Positions 38,302 through 46,595 of a DNA stretch of 64,000 nucleotides are shown here, one piece after another. A program made the position numbers and the translations under genes. The notes beneath the pieces are model-generated. The model saw only the letters and a program-made list of their open reading frames with translations. It did no database searches and was not told the origin of the DNA. The DNA is from Rossellomorea vietnamensis NBRC 101237 (GTDB lineage: Bacteria > Bacillota > Bacilli > Bacillales > Bacillaceae_B): positions 31,435 through 95,434 of the forward strand of contig NZ_BCVQ01000012.1 in NCBI RefSeq assembly GCF_001591825.1, written 5' to 3'. Numbering within the stretch: the first letter of the stretch is position 1; every line of letters begins with the position of its first letter.

Positions 38302-38814
38302 ATGTTCCCATGGAGTTTATTCCCTTTCAATAAAAACATGAAAGATCAAATGAATCAAATGAACCCCAAAGATATGGATAACTATATTCAAGGTATGATG
38401 AAGAAGATGTTTCCAGGCGGGTGGGATAGCATGATGAATCCGAATGATATGATGAATGGGGCACAATCCTTTATGAATCCGATGGGCAACCAGGGGCAGC
38501 AAACGAAACGCGAGGAAGCACCCAGGTCCAATTCCGCAATTCCTACCAATGTGTTCGAAACCTTTGAAGATATCTATATTCGTTTCCAAGTACCGAATGA
38601 GGAATGGATGAAGCATCTGAAGATTTTTCACACGTCAAATCAGGCAATCATTGAAAACATACCCGGCTGTGACGAAAGACAAGTGATCACCCTCCCTTGT
38701 CTGGTAAAGAAAAAAGGCGCTGTTGCTCAATACAAAGATGGGATCCTGGAACTGAAAATCCCTAAAAGCATTGACATGCAGTACACAGAAATAGACGTCT
38801 CAGAAAAATATTGA
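38302..38814 (+). CDS. Hsp20/alpha-crystallin-like spore protein (CotP/GerT-like)
   Basis: A 170-residue protein. The N-terminal 75 residues are Met/Asn-rich and probably disordered; the C-terminal part (about 80-168) has an Hsp20-type beta-sandwich (VFETFEDIYIRFQVP to YKDGILELKIPK). In Bacilli such proteins include coat and germination factors (CotP, GerT) and the stress protein YocM. The upstream sigma-K-like promoter favours a coat role. The start ATG 38302 has GAGGTGG upstream. It is monocistronic and convergent with the sensor kinase gene. Confidence 0.7.
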   Translation: MFPWSLFPFNKNMKDQMNQMNPKDMDNYIQGMMKKMFPGGWDSMMNPNDMMNGAQSFMNPMGNQGQQTKREEAPRSNSAIPTNVFETFEDIYIRFQVPNEEWMKHLKIFHTSNQAIIENIPGCDERQVITLPCLVKKKGAVAQYKDGILELKIPKSIDMQYTEIDVSEKY

Positions 38815-38821
38815 GACGTCT
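38793..38821. terminator. Convergent hairpin (Hsp20-like / sensor kinase)
   Basis: A perfect 10-bp stem AGACGTCTCA/TGAGACGTCT overlaps the end of the Hsp20-like gene. U-tracts are poor. Confidence 0.5.
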
Positions 38822-38827
38822 GTAAAT

Positions 38828-40237
38828 TCAATGGATTTGTTTAAGGGATAGTCGAATGATGGTCCCGTGAGGATTGTTTCCAATGGCCGTGATCTCCCCT
38901 TCATAGTTTTGGACCAGCTTCGAAGCGATGGCCAATCCCAGTCCATATCCACCTTTCTCGCGGCTTCTTGCTTTATCCACCCGATAGAAGCGGTCGAATA
39001 TTTTAGGAAGGTCTTCCTCGGGAATACCGATCCCCTCATCCTTGACTTCTATGATAATGTCTTCCTGAGAGTCCATTAGCTTCACTTCAATAGTGGAATG
39101 CTCATCAGAATACTTCACGGCATTATCCAACAGGATGATCATGATCTGCTCCAAGTGCCTCGGCATAATGGTTACCAATGCTTCTTGGTTTAAATCATCA
39201 AAACAAGAAAAAGTGTATTCCTGATGAAGAAACCTAAAGTCCCTCATTACTTTATCCACTACTTTCTGTACATTTGCCCTGGCGTTTTCCAAATCGAATT
39301 TTTCCCTGTCTGCTCTGGAAAGCTCCAGTAATTCACCTACAAGGCGTTTTATTCTCTCAAGTTCATCTAATGATACTTGTAAAGACTCCTCCAGTATGGT
39401 TGGATCCTTTTTTCCCCAACGGTTCAATAAAGCAAGATGCCCTTCAAGTACCTGGATCGGGGTTCTCAATTCATGTGAAGCATCTTCCACAAATTGCTGC
39501 TGTTGTTGAAATGATTTTTCGATCTGACTCATCATTTTATTAAAAATCTGGGATAAGTCACTGATTTCATCATGGGCCTTTACAATCTCCACTCTTTCGT
39601 GAAATCCTTTTCTTTCGATGGATCTCATTGTTTCAGAAAGTTTATTCAATGGGCGGACAAAGCTTTTCGCCATAGAATACCCAATGACAGCACTGATCAA
39701 TAGAGCCAAGATGCCCGTGATGGTCATCATCCAAAAAAGATTCTTCATGATGTTTGCATACCGGTTCAATGGCTGTATGATTTCGACATATCCATTAAAT
39801 CGGGTCGATTTGATGGGTGAACGCCCAATGAGCATCTTCTTGCCTTCAGATTCTATCAATTCCACAGATTTATCATTGACAGGTTGAAATGGCACATAAA
39901 AGGCTGACTCATTTTCTCCCCTGATTTCCAATACCTGTTCCCCTTGATGATCCAATATCCGTATGGTCTGGTCTTTTTCAGCTATTTGTTTCATTAGGAT
40001 CCGGCTATCATATATGTCCTGAAGCTGGATATCGTTCCCTCTCTGTTTAAAGAAGACAGTAATTTCATCCAATACCCGCCCAAAGTTACTTTCTTCTTCA
40101 TCAAGCATCCATTTATTAATAGCGTGATATTGAAAAAAACTGAATAAAAAAAAGGCAAGGAATATGGCTGACCCGGCTGCAAATGCCCACTTCACCTTTA
40201 GGGAAGAAGGCTTAAGTCGATTGATGAATGTATTCAT
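38828..40237 (-). CDS. Two-component sensor histidine kinase (ArlS/YkoH-like)
   Basis: A 469-residue membrane kinase. Helix 1 (about 17-37), an extracytoplasmic sensor region (38-165) and helix 2 (about 166-190) are followed by HAMP (191-245), the HisKA domain with His255 in DASHELRTP and the HATPase domain. The N box LLDNAVKYS, G1 DEGIGIP and G2 GYGLGLAIASKL are all intact. It phosphorylates the response regulator encoded upstream, with which it overlaps by 4 bases. Signal unknown; layout recalls ykoGH and arlRS. Confidence 0.9.
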   Translation of the reverse strand: MNTFINRLKPSSLKVKWAFAAGSAIFLAFFLFSFFQYHAINKWMLDEEESNFGRVLDEITVFFKQRGNDIQLQDIYDSRILMKQIAEKDQTIRILDHQGEQVLEIRGENESAFYVPFQPVNDKSVELIESEGKKMLIGRSPIKSTRFNGYVEIIQPLNRYANIMKNLFWMMTITGILALLISAVIGYSMAKSFVRPLNKLSETMRSIERKGFHERVEIVKAHDEISDLSQIFNKMMSQIEKSFQQQQQFVEDASHELRTPIQVLEGHLALLNRWGKKDPTILEESLQVSLDELERIKRLVGELLELSRADREKFDLENARANVQKVVDKVMRDFRFLHQEYTFSCFDDLNQEALVTIMPRHLEQIMIILLDNAVKYSDEHSTIEVKLMDSQEDIIIEVKDEGIGIPEEDLPKIFDRFYRVDKARSREKGGYGLGLAIASKLVQNYEGEITAIGNNPHGTIIRLSLKQIH

Positions 40238-40911
40238 GTCCTCATCACATAGCCGGTTCCACGTACGGTCTGGATATAACTCTCTTCGCCTGGGGAATCT
40301 ATTTTATTCCTTAAGTACCTAACGTAAACGTCCACAACATTCGTTTCCACTTCCGTATCGTATCCCCATACTTTGTTGAGGAGGACTTCACGGGTCAGGA
40401 CAATATTCTTGTTCTCTAAAAAAGCAAGTAGAAGGTCATACTCCCGTTTGGTCACGTCAATTTCATCTTCAAGCTTAAAAACTTGCCTGGACTCCTTATA
40501 TACGATGATATCCCGAAATTGAAACGAGGTCTGTTGAGCGGGATCCTCTTTTACTGCGCGTCTGAACACAGCCCTTAGCCTTGCTAACAACTCTTCAATG
40601 GCAAAGGGTTTGACGATATAATCATCCGCCCCGCTGTCAAGCCCAGATACACGGTCCATTACGCTATCCCTTGCCGTAATCATCAGGATCGGGATGGCTT
40701 TGACCTGCCTGACTCTTCTGCATACTTCCAATCCATTTAAGCCGGGAAGCATCAGATCCAGGAGGATGATGTCCCATTCTTCGTTAAGGGCTTGATCCAG
40801 GCCATCTCTCCCATCATAGGCCAGGCCGACTTCGTACCCTTCGTATTTCAGTTCTAATTCGATGAATCGGGAGAGATTCTTTTCATCTTCAATGACTAAG
40901 ATTCTTTTCAC
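40234..40911 (-). CDS. OmpR-family response regulator
   Basis: A 225-residue transcription regulator. The receiver domain (1-118) has the acidic pocket Glu8-Asp9, phosphoacceptor Asp52 and switch Lys in VKPF. The winged-helix DNA-binding domain (about 130-225) ends YIQTVRGTGYVMRT. It pairs with the kinase encoded immediately downstream through a 4-base overlap. A 41-codon membrane-peptide ORF lies 30 bases upstream in the same direction and probably belongs to the same transcript. Confidence 0.93.
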   Translation of the reverse strand: MKRILVIEDEKNLSRFIELELKYEGYEVGLAYDGRDGLDQALNEEWDIILLDLMLPGLNGLEVCRRVRQVKAIPILMITARDSVMDRVSGLDSGADDYIVKPFAIEELLARLRAVFRRAVKEDPAQQTSFQFRDIIVYKESRQVFKLEDEIDVTKREYDLLLAFLENKNIVLTREVLLNKVWGYDTEVETNVVDVYVRYLRNKIDSPGEESYIQTVRGTGYVMRT

Positions 40912-40941
40912 ACAATCACCTGCTCTAAATCTTAATACCCT

Positions 40942-41067
40942 TTATTTTAATTTACTTTTGTTGAAAATAAAATCGTTTAGGGCATGGAATATTTCAATGC
41001 CTTGATACGTCATTAATGTTAACGCCGTAAAACTGAAAAATAAAATAGGAATAATTCGAATCCACAT
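40942..41067 (-). CDS. Small single-helix membrane peptide, 41 aa, leading a two-component operon
   Basis: A short ORF, MWIRIIPILF at the start and FIFNKSKLK at the end, with GGGAGG 8-9 bases before the ATG. Residues 5-20 are hydrophobic with Arg4 on the inside, and the tail is basic. It lies 30 bases before the response regulator gene with no terminator between. Small membrane peptides next to sensor kinases can modulate them; that role here is an inference. Confidence 0.6.
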   Translation of the reverse strand: MWIRIIPILFFSFTALTLMTYQGIEIFHALNDFIFNKSKLK

Positions 41068-41286
41068 GGTTCTAACCTCCCTTTTATCACTACTTTCATT
41101 CTGCTCCTCCATCATTAAAATAAAATGAGAAAAAGGTGAGTTTTCATTAAGAGATGAACCAATTTACATAATCATATTATAATCATCTATATGACCCTGT
41201 TTGTTATTCCTGATCATGTTTCATTCTCTTTATAATGTGGTAGATATATCCATAAACATGGTTAAGAAGCAAAAGGGGGAAATGGT

Positions 41287-41475
41287 ATGACTTGGATCGC
41301 GGTGATTGTTTCTTTCTTTATCCTCATCATCCTGGCGGAAGAATTGGTTTATCACTTTTTAAGGACCAGGATTATGGAGAACCAGCCTGAGAGAAAACGA
41401 AATGCAGGAAAATTGAAAGAATGGCTCTATAAAATGAAACTAAAACCCCATAACGGGCAACAACAAAACCACTGA
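41287..41475 (+). CDS. Small membrane protein, 62 aa, unknown
   Basis: One N-terminal membrane helix (about 3-20, WIAVIVSFFILIILAEEL) is followed by a basic, Gln/Asn-tailed cytoplasmic part. AGGGGG is 7 bases before the ATG and a terminator follows the stop. I do not recognise the family. It is divergent from the two-component operon. Confidence 0.65.
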   Translation: MTWIAVIVSFFILIILAEELVYHFLRTRIMENQPERKRNAGKLKEWLYKMKLKPHNGQQQNH

Positions 41476-41508
41476 CAGGCGAAGAACATCTTCCCTGTCT
41501 ATTTTTTT
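41474..41508 (+). terminator. Intrinsic terminator of the 62-aa gene
   Basis: GACAGG/CCTGTC and inner GAAG/CTTC stems are followed by TATTTTTTT. Confidence 0.75.
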
Positions 41509-41524
41509 GATTCTATAAATACAT

Positions 41525-41670
41525 AAAAAAGAAGACAAAAGCTTCAGCAAGGCTTTTGTCTTCAAAGGAAAGAAATTAGAATGGGTCTTACATAATAAAG
41601 ATTTAAACAGATTAGAAAGCTACCCCACTTTCAATCTGTTTAGGGAGTGATAAATCCTTATTCATAAGCA
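41525..41670 (-). ncRNA. Candidate small RNA on the minus strand upstream of pxpA
   Basis: A minus-strand promoter (41677-41704), a stem-loop AAACAGATT...AATCTGTTT (41606-41642) and a perfect 12-bp hairpin with TTTTTT (41525-41563) define a transcript of about 145 nt. No gene of the neighbourhood needs this terminator: both flanking genes are on the plus strand. A 17-codon ORF inside (41612-41665) has no ribosome binding site. Identity unknown. Confidence 0.45.
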
Positions 41671-41676
41671 AGATTC

Positions 41677-41704
41677 ATTCTAACGCCCGAAAAAGTGAAC
41701 TCAA
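41677..41704 (-). promoter_or_regulatory. Promoter of the candidate small RNA
   Basis: TTGAGT and TAGAAT on the minus strand are spaced 16 bases apart. Confidence 0.45.
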
Positions 41705-41850
41705 TTAAAACAAGATTAAAATTTGATGAGAAAATGCATTTGTTTACCAGCAGTCTATTTAAAGAGCAAACAAAAGGACGTACTTTTATGATATGATGAA
41801 TAAGAATTCAGAATGTTACAATACATTCTCATGTTCGAAAGGATGAAAAA

Positions 41851-42576
41851 ATGAAAATTGATTTAAATTGTGATTTAGGTGAAAGTTTTGGTGCATATAC
41901 GATAGGAAAAGATGAAGAAATGATGAACTATGTCACATCCGTCAATATCGCTTGCGGTTTTCATGCTGGAGATCCCCTTGTAATGAAACAAACTGTTTCA
42001 AACGCAATGAAGAATGGAGTGAAAATGGGGGCGCATCCCGGGCTGCCAGACATCCAGGGATTTGGAAGAAGAATGATGCAGATCTCCCCCGAGGAGACCT
42101 ATGCCCTCATTCAATACCAGATAGGGGCTTTATACGCTTTTATCAAAGCCCAAGGCGGGACGCTATCCCATGTAAAACCACATGGAGCACTGTACAATAT
42201 GGCTGCAAAGGATTCCAAACTGGCTCAAACGATTGCCGAAGCCGTTTACGACCTTGACCCCTCCCTCACCCTATTCGGCCTTTCACAAAGTGAACTTACA
42301 AGGGCTGGTGAAGAAGCAGGATTGCGCGTCGCTCATGAAGTATTTGCCGATCGCGCCTATCAATCCGATGGTACATTAACTCCTCGCTCTCTTCCTCATG
42401 CTGTGCTTCATGACGGGGACGAAGTGGAAAAACAGGTGCTTCGAATGGTAGAAAAACAGGAAGTGGTATCTATTGATGGGAAGACCGTATCCATCCAGGC
42501 AGACACGATTTGTCTCCATGGAGATAATGAAGCGGCACTATCCCTGGCCAAGCGCCTATCACAAAAGTTACGTTAG
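41851..42576 (+). CDS. pxpA: 5-oxoprolinase subunit PxpA (LamB/YcsF family)
   Basis: A 241-residue PxpA protein. With PxpB and PxpC it forms the prokaryotic ATP-dependent 5-oxoprolinase that recycles 5-oxoproline to glutamate. The family N-terminus [11 protein letters not shown] is at 4-14, followed by [21 protein letters not shown] and VKPHGALYN, with [11 protein letters not shown] near the C-terminus. AAAGGAT precedes the ATG. Unusually, neither pxpB nor pxpC is adjacent; the downstream genes encode unrelated proteins. Confidence 0.92.
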   Translation: MKIDLNCDLGESFGAYTIGKDEEMMNYVTSVNIACGFHAGDPLVMKQTVSNAMKNGVKMGAHPGLPDIQGFGRRMMQISPEETYALIQYQIGALYAFIKAQGGTLSHVKPHGALYNMAAKDSKLAQTIAEAVYDLDPSLTLFGLSQSELTRAGEEAGLRVAHEVFADRAYQSDGTLTPRSLPHAVLHDGDEVEKQVLRMVEKQEVVSIDGKTVSIQADTICLHGDNEAALSLAKRLSQKLR

Positions 42577-42623
42577 GGAAGTATTTTGAAAGAATAAGCT
42601 ATAAGGGAGATGGGGGCTGAGCC

Positions 42624-42917
42624 GTGAATAAGACATTTCTATTAAACGCGTTAAGGTGGATGTTCATCTTCCTTATCGCTTTTGTCATTGTAGTATACGT
42701 ATACAAGCGGAGCATTTTGCACAACACTATTCAATCCTCCATTCGCACGGTGGCACCGGGTTCGAACGTTGTGGGGATCATTCAGACCCATACCACAAAG
42801 AGCCATGATAAAATCTACCGGGCTCTCTATAAAACAAAAGAAGGAACGTGTTTCAGGGCATCATTCGAACGAACAACGTATACACTCATTGAAAACCAGG
42901 AATCCCCTTGTCAGTAA
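42624..42917 (+). CDS. Small membrane-anchored protein, 97 aa, unknown
   Basis: It starts at GTG with a G-rich site (GATGGGGGC) upstream. One membrane helix (about 9-27) is followed by a likely extracytoplasmic domain with two Cys (EGTCFRASFE and the C-terminal SPCQ), a possible disulfide. It lies 47 bases after pxpA and 9 bases before the 2H phosphoesterase gene, so the three may be one transcript. No family recognised. Confidence 0.6.
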   Translation: MNKTFLLNALRWMFIFLIAFVIVVYVYKRSILHNTIQSSIRTVAPGSNVVGIIQTHTTKSHDKIYRALYKTKEGTCFRASFERTTYTLIENQESPCQ

Positions 42918-42926
42918 AGGAGCATC

Positions 42927-43448
42927 ATGATGAAAAGAGCGATCCATATCTTTCCTACATTTCATTCAGTAGATAAAATCCAGGAGATCAGACATAGGTA
43001 TGACCCTCTATCGGATAAAATACCTCCCCATATTACCCTCGTTTTCCCTTTTGAATCTTCCATCCCCTCAGTTGATATCCTGGTTCATATTAAGTCGGTA
43101 GCAGAGCATATTTCTCCATTCCCCATGACCTTAAGGGATGTGACAGGTTCCGGCGGAGAATTTTTATTCTTGAATGTTAAGGAAGGCAACGACTTTCTTA
43201 TACAATTACATGATCAGTTGTATGAAGGAATTCTTGCCCCTTATCGAAACCCCCATATTACATACTTGCCACACATCACACTTGGACGGCCTGGAAACAG
43301 CGAAGAATATAGCAGTGCCCTTGAAAAGTGTAAGGATTTGAAGGAATCCTATCATACGGTTGTAAAGGAAATTACGTTAGAAGAAATAGGTGAAGACGAT
43401 GTGTCCAACGTCATCGGCCGTGTCCCTCTTAAGGATAACAGGTTTTAA
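42927..43448 (+). CDS. 2H phosphoesterase (2'-5' RNA ligase-like)
   Basis: A 173-residue protein with the two HxT motifs of the 2H phosphoesterase superfamily: HIT at 35-37 and HIT at 116-118, each in a hydrophobic strand (PPHITLVF, LPHITLGR). Such enzymes open 2',3'-cyclic phosphodiesters or ligate RNA halves. The substrate is unknown. RBS AAAGGAG lies before the ATG pair. It is followed after 55 bases by the yjbQ-like gene. Confidence 0.88.
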   Translation: MMKRAIHIFPTFHSVDKIQEIRHRYDPLSDKIPPHITLVFPFESSIPSVDILVHIKSVAEHISPFPMTLRDVTGSGGEFLFLNVKEGNDFLIQLHDQLYEGILAPYRNPHITYLPHITLGRPGNSEEYSSALEKCKDLKESYHTVVKEITLEEIGEDDVSNVIGRVPLKDNRF

Positions 43449-43503
43449 ATTGGACGCTTTGTGGAATGTAAACGAATAGGTCTAATAAGGGAAGGGATTA
43501 ATT

Positions 43504-43911
43504 ATGATCAAAACATTATCCATTGATACCAAGAAGCGTGATGAAATGATCGACATTACTCGTTACGTACAAGATATCATTAATCGGTCGGGAATGACAG
43601 AAGGTCTTGTGGTGGTGCAGTCTTTACACACAACAGCGGGTATCACGGTAAACGAGAATGCCGATCCTGATGTAAAAACCGACTTCATTCGCCGATTAGA
43701 CGAACTTTACCCATGGCACCACTCGTCTGATCTGCATGGAGAAGGAAATACAGCTGCTCATTTGAAAACCAGTACCGTCGACCACAGTCAGACGGTCATC
43801 GTGTCAGATGGTGAACTACTATTAGGGACATGGCAAGGAATATACCTATGTGAATTTGATGGTCCCCGTTCAGGAAGAAAAGTTTCCGTTAAAACGATTC
43901 AAAGTGAGTAA
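43504..43911 (+). CDS. YjbQ/UPF0047 family protein (YugU-like)
   Basis: A 135-residue protein of the widely conserved UPF0047/YjbQ family, which shows thiamine-phosphate synthase side activity and whose true role is unclear. The family pattern is intact: [19 protein letters not shown] (His42), the His-rich [20 protein letters not shown] and the C-terminal [24 protein letters not shown] precedes the ATG. A terminator follows. Confidence 0.9.
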   Translation: MIKTLSIDTKKRDEMIDITRYVQDIINRSGMTEGLVVVQSLHTTAGITVNENADPDVKTDFIRRLDELYPWHHSSDLHGEGNTAAHLKTSTVDHSQTVIVSDGELLLGTWQGIYLCEFDGPRSGRKVSVKTIQSE

Positions 43912-43937
43912 GAGATAATACCATTTGAATGGTAAAT

Positions 43938-43968
43938 AGACCCGGGCACTCGTCCAGGGTCTTTTTTA
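43938..43968 (+). terminator. Intrinsic terminator of the yjbQ-like gene
   Basis: An AGACCC/GGGTCT stem with an inner GG/CC is followed by TTTTTT. Confidence 0.75.
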
Positions 43969-44013
43969 ATGGTTTGATTCTTTTCCTCATCACATTCTTC
44001 AACTCAATTTCGC

Positions 44014-44403
44014 TTATTCTATGAATCGTTCCCTGATCTCCTTTGAAGGAATCATGCATGATTCCTGTTTCCCGAACCACCTGTATCTATTCCTTGCAAT
44101 AATCCGATATATGCTGTCTCTTATAGGCTTCGGAATGACGAGCAACAGAGCGAAAATCTTCCATGGCCATTTCAGTTTAGAAGATACTTTCAGGGCTGCT
44201 GTTGATTCAACGGAAGCCTGCTCCCCATCAACCAATACGAAGCTGTCCGTCGTTTCAGGTATGTTGTGCTTCTTTAATAACTTCTGTCCCGTCTCACTTT
44301 GTAGCGAGGCAAAGCGAAATTCCCCTTTTGCATCACGCTTAATGATAAACCGGACACTTTTATTGCAAAAATTGCATATGCCGTCGAACAAAATGATCCG
44401 CAA
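44014..44403 (-). CDS. DCC-family thiol-disulfide oxidoreductase-like protein (DUF393, YuxK-like)
   Basis: About 129 residues. The defining motif is at the very N-terminus: ILFDGIC then CNFC (10-13), a Cys-x-x-Cys resembling a thioredoxin active site. A hydrophobic stretch (about 80-95, WKIFALLLVIPKPI) and YRWFGK follow, as in YuxK. I prefer TTG 44403, which has AAGGGTGA 7 bases upstream and gives the normal family N-terminus; GTG 44412 is open but lacks spacing. Redox role is inferred. Confidence 0.8.
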   Translation of the reverse strand: MRIILFDGICNFCNKSVRFIIKRDAKGEFRFASLQSETGQKLLKKHNIPETTDSFVLVDGEQASVESTAALKVSSKLKWPWKIFALLLVIPKPIRDSIYRIIARNRYRWFGKQESCMIPSKEIRERFIE

Positions 44404-44601
44404 GTAAATCACCCTTCGTCATAGTCGAATTTCCATTCCCTTATACTATAATACACTATAAACAAAAGACGCGAACAGGTTGCGCCTCCTTAAAGAGAAG
44501 TATAATTTTACTAGATTCTGTGGTATACTATATTACCATTAATAGAGATTATTTCGAAATAAAATAAATAAACATGCAGTATAAGGAGTTGGCTGAAGAA
44601 A

Positions 44602-45456
44602 ATGAGAGACGAATTATTATATCTGGGTAAACAAATTGTTTCCCATAAATCCGAAATCGCTCAGGGTGTCATTCGCTACCAGGAACAGAAATTTTCTGAT
44701 CAGCTTACGTTATCGGTACTGAAAATGGAACAAGTCACCGAATGGCGCATGCAATTAATTGAAATGCTCGGACAATCTTTGTACGAAGACAAAGTAGAAT
44801 CATCCCGTAAAGTAAAGGAATGGACTGGGAAAGTCGGGGAAGTGGCTATTGAAAATGGAATGGCTCTCAATGAATCCCTAAAAACCCTATCAGGGTTCCG
44901 TACTGCCATTTGGGATATATTCATGGAACAGTTGAATGATGATCAAATCTCAGCCTCCCTTATGCTTCAAGTCAATAAAGAAATCAATCCCATTCTTGAT
45001 GAAATTGCGTACCAGCTAAACGAAGTATTCCGCACCCAAGAAAAGGATCAGATTGCCCTCATCCACACTGCCATGGATGAACTATCGGCCCCGGTTGTAC
45101 CCATTGCCGAGAAGATTGCGATCCTGCCCCTTATCGGGGAAATTGATACCCACAGAGCAAGTGCCATCATGGAAACGGCGTTGAAAAAAAGCTCTGATCT
45201 GCAATTAGACTATCTATTTATAGATATTTCCGGTGTTGCCATCATGGACACGATGGTATCCCATAATATTTATCAGATCATCAATGCTCTTAAAATGATG
45301 GGTGTTCAATCCGTCTTAACCGGTATCCGGCCTGAAGTGGCTCATACATTGGGGAACCTCGGTATTACCTTTGAGGATCTGAAAACAAGCTCAAGCCTGA
45401 AAAAAGCCCTGGAAGATATCGGCTTCACTCAATACGAAGCGGTTCTCTCCGTCTAA
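44602..45456 (+). CDS. RsbR-like stressosome protein with STAS domain
   Basis: A 284-residue RsbR paralogue. The N-terminal half (1-150) is a helical non-haem-globin-like sensor domain; the C-terminal half (about 163-280) is a STAS domain starting PVVPIAEKIAILPLIG. RsbR proteins assemble into the stressosome and gate RsbT release and thus sigma-B. Of the two phosphorylation sites, the second is kept (Thr240 in LTGIRPE). The first position, usually Thr in ITG, is Ser210 here. Gene neighbours rsbS/rsbT are absent, so it is a stand-alone paralogue. Confidence 0.87.
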   Translation: MRDELLYLGKQIVSHKSEIAQGVIRYQEQKFSDQLTLSVLKMEQVTEWRMQLIEMLGQSLYEDKVESSRKVKEWTGKVGEVAIENGMALNESLKTLSGFRTAIWDIFMEQLNDDQISASLMLQVNKEINPILDEIAYQLNEVFRTQEKDQIALIHTAMDELSAPVVPIAEKIAILPLIGEIDTHRASAIMETALKKSSDLQLDYLFIDISGVAIMDTMVSHNIYQIINALKMMGVQSVLTGIRPEVAHTLGNLGITFEDLKTSSSLKKALEDIGFTQYEAVLSV

Positions 45457-45494
45457 AAAAACCGGAAATCCTGCCAGCTGGGTTTCCGGTTTTC
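45457..45494. terminator. Bidirectional terminator (RsbR-like / membrane pair)
   Basis: AAAACCGGAAA pairs with TTTCCGGTTTT, with an inner CC/GG, between convergent genes and with T-tracts on both strands. Confidence 0.8.
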
Positions 45495-45504
45495 TATTTA
45501 AAAG

Positions 45505-45996
45505 CTATCGAGAGTCTTTTTTTATCTGGTGATGTACCAGCAGTTGAATACTTTGAACTGCCATATAGATAGGGATGGACCAATACATCTTATATCCCTT
45601 GTCGAAGTGGAAGATTCCGATCTTTACTGTAAACCACTCCATTAAGAGGGAGAAAGCGGTCCAGATTAATATGTACGCTAGGTTCATGATTCCGTTGATT
45701 CTCAATTTACGATAGATATAAATAAAAAAATAACTATAGGGCCCATACATAATATAACTGATAAAATCAATTCCCTGATAGGCGGAACTATCGTTTACAT
45801 CATAAAAGTCCCATGGCGGGATGCTGATGGTATGATCATAGAACATACCCACCGAGATTCCATAAACGAAATAACTCATCCCTTCAAGAAAGGAGAAGAT
45901 CTTCGGAGTAACCCATATCAGCAATAGAAGACCGATCAGACTAATGATGATGAACCATTCATTTAAATCAAAGGATCTCTCATATATCCTGTCCAC
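45505..45996 (-). CDS. CBO0543-like polytopic membrane protein
   Basis: A 163-residue membrane protein with four to five hydrophobic helices (about 14-30, 34-52, 75-95, 100-120, 140-158). It resembles the CBO0543 family of Firmicutes, known only as conserved membrane proteins often found in tandem. The start overlaps the upstream membrane protein gene by 17 bases. Function unknown. Confidence 0.65.
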   Translation of the reverse strand: MDRIYERSFDLNEWFIIISLIGLLLLIWVTPKIFSFLEGMSYFVYGISVGMFYDHTISIPPWDFYDVNDSSAYQGIDFISYIMYGPYSYFFIYIYRKLRINGIMNLAYILIWTAFSLLMEWFTVKIGIFHFDKGYKMYWSIPIYMAVQSIQLLVHHQIKKDSR

Positions 45997-46474
45997 GTCT
46001 TCCCTCCTCCTTCTTCTGGAAATAATATAGCCCCTTCCCCAACCAAATACAGAATACTAAATACAACGCATTGACGATGACAGTATTAAAAAGACTCCAG
46101 TCCGGATAGGAAAGAGAATGAAAATGCACGTGTAGGATGTCCAATACACTTATTAACAACAAAAGACTTACATAATAAAGGATTTTTTCGCTTCTTTTAT
46201 TATAATTCAAGTACCCATTCACCATGATCACACCCACCAAAGGTAAAATACATTCCCTGTTTATGAGAAGACTGATAAATTGGGTGACATCCTCGGAAGC
46301 TTTCATCCATTCCAGGTTATTCGTCATAATGGTAATATAATTAGTGGAAATAATGGATAACACCATAAATTGAATGGAGTTAGCAGTAAATGAAAGTTTC
46401 TTCTTCATAAAGAGAGCAATGTATATCAACATGATCAACACGGTAATAAAGAAAGGGAGCGACATAAGGATCAC
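45980..46474 (-). CDS. Polytopic membrane protein, 164 aa, partner of the CBO0543-like protein
   Basis: Five hydrophobic helices are visible (about 4-24, 34-50, 68-86, 98-112, 128-150). The C-terminus is charged (KKEEGRRGQDI). The gene is directly upstream of and overlaps the CBO0543-like gene, so the two are probably co-translated and may act together. I do not recognise a functional family. Confidence 0.6.
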   Translation of the reverse strand: MILMSLPFFITVLIMLIYIALFMKKKLSFTANSIQFMVLSIISTNYITIMTNNLEWMKASEDVTQFISLLINRECILPLVGVIMVNGYLNYNKRSEKILYYVSLLLLISVLDILHVHFHSLSYPDWSLFNTVIVNALYLVFCIWLGKGLYYFQKKEEGRRGQDI

Positions 46475-46595
46475 CTATACTTTTTTTCTTCATTCTTCCC
46501 CTAACCCCCTCTTCACATAACACACGGAACGCACTAAAATGTTTGAATTACTTGACTTGGGGAAAATAAGGAAGAAGAAGCAAGGAGGTAAAACG

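Noticed and set aside
41612..41665. 17-codon ORF inside the candidate small RNA
   Set aside because: It has no ribosome binding site and would start about 5 bases from the predicted transcript start.
43938..43968. GC-rich core ACCCGGGCAC as a partial copy of the palindromic element at 4791-4932
   Set aside because: Only a short GC-rich core is similar; it is a normal terminator with its own stem and T-tract.
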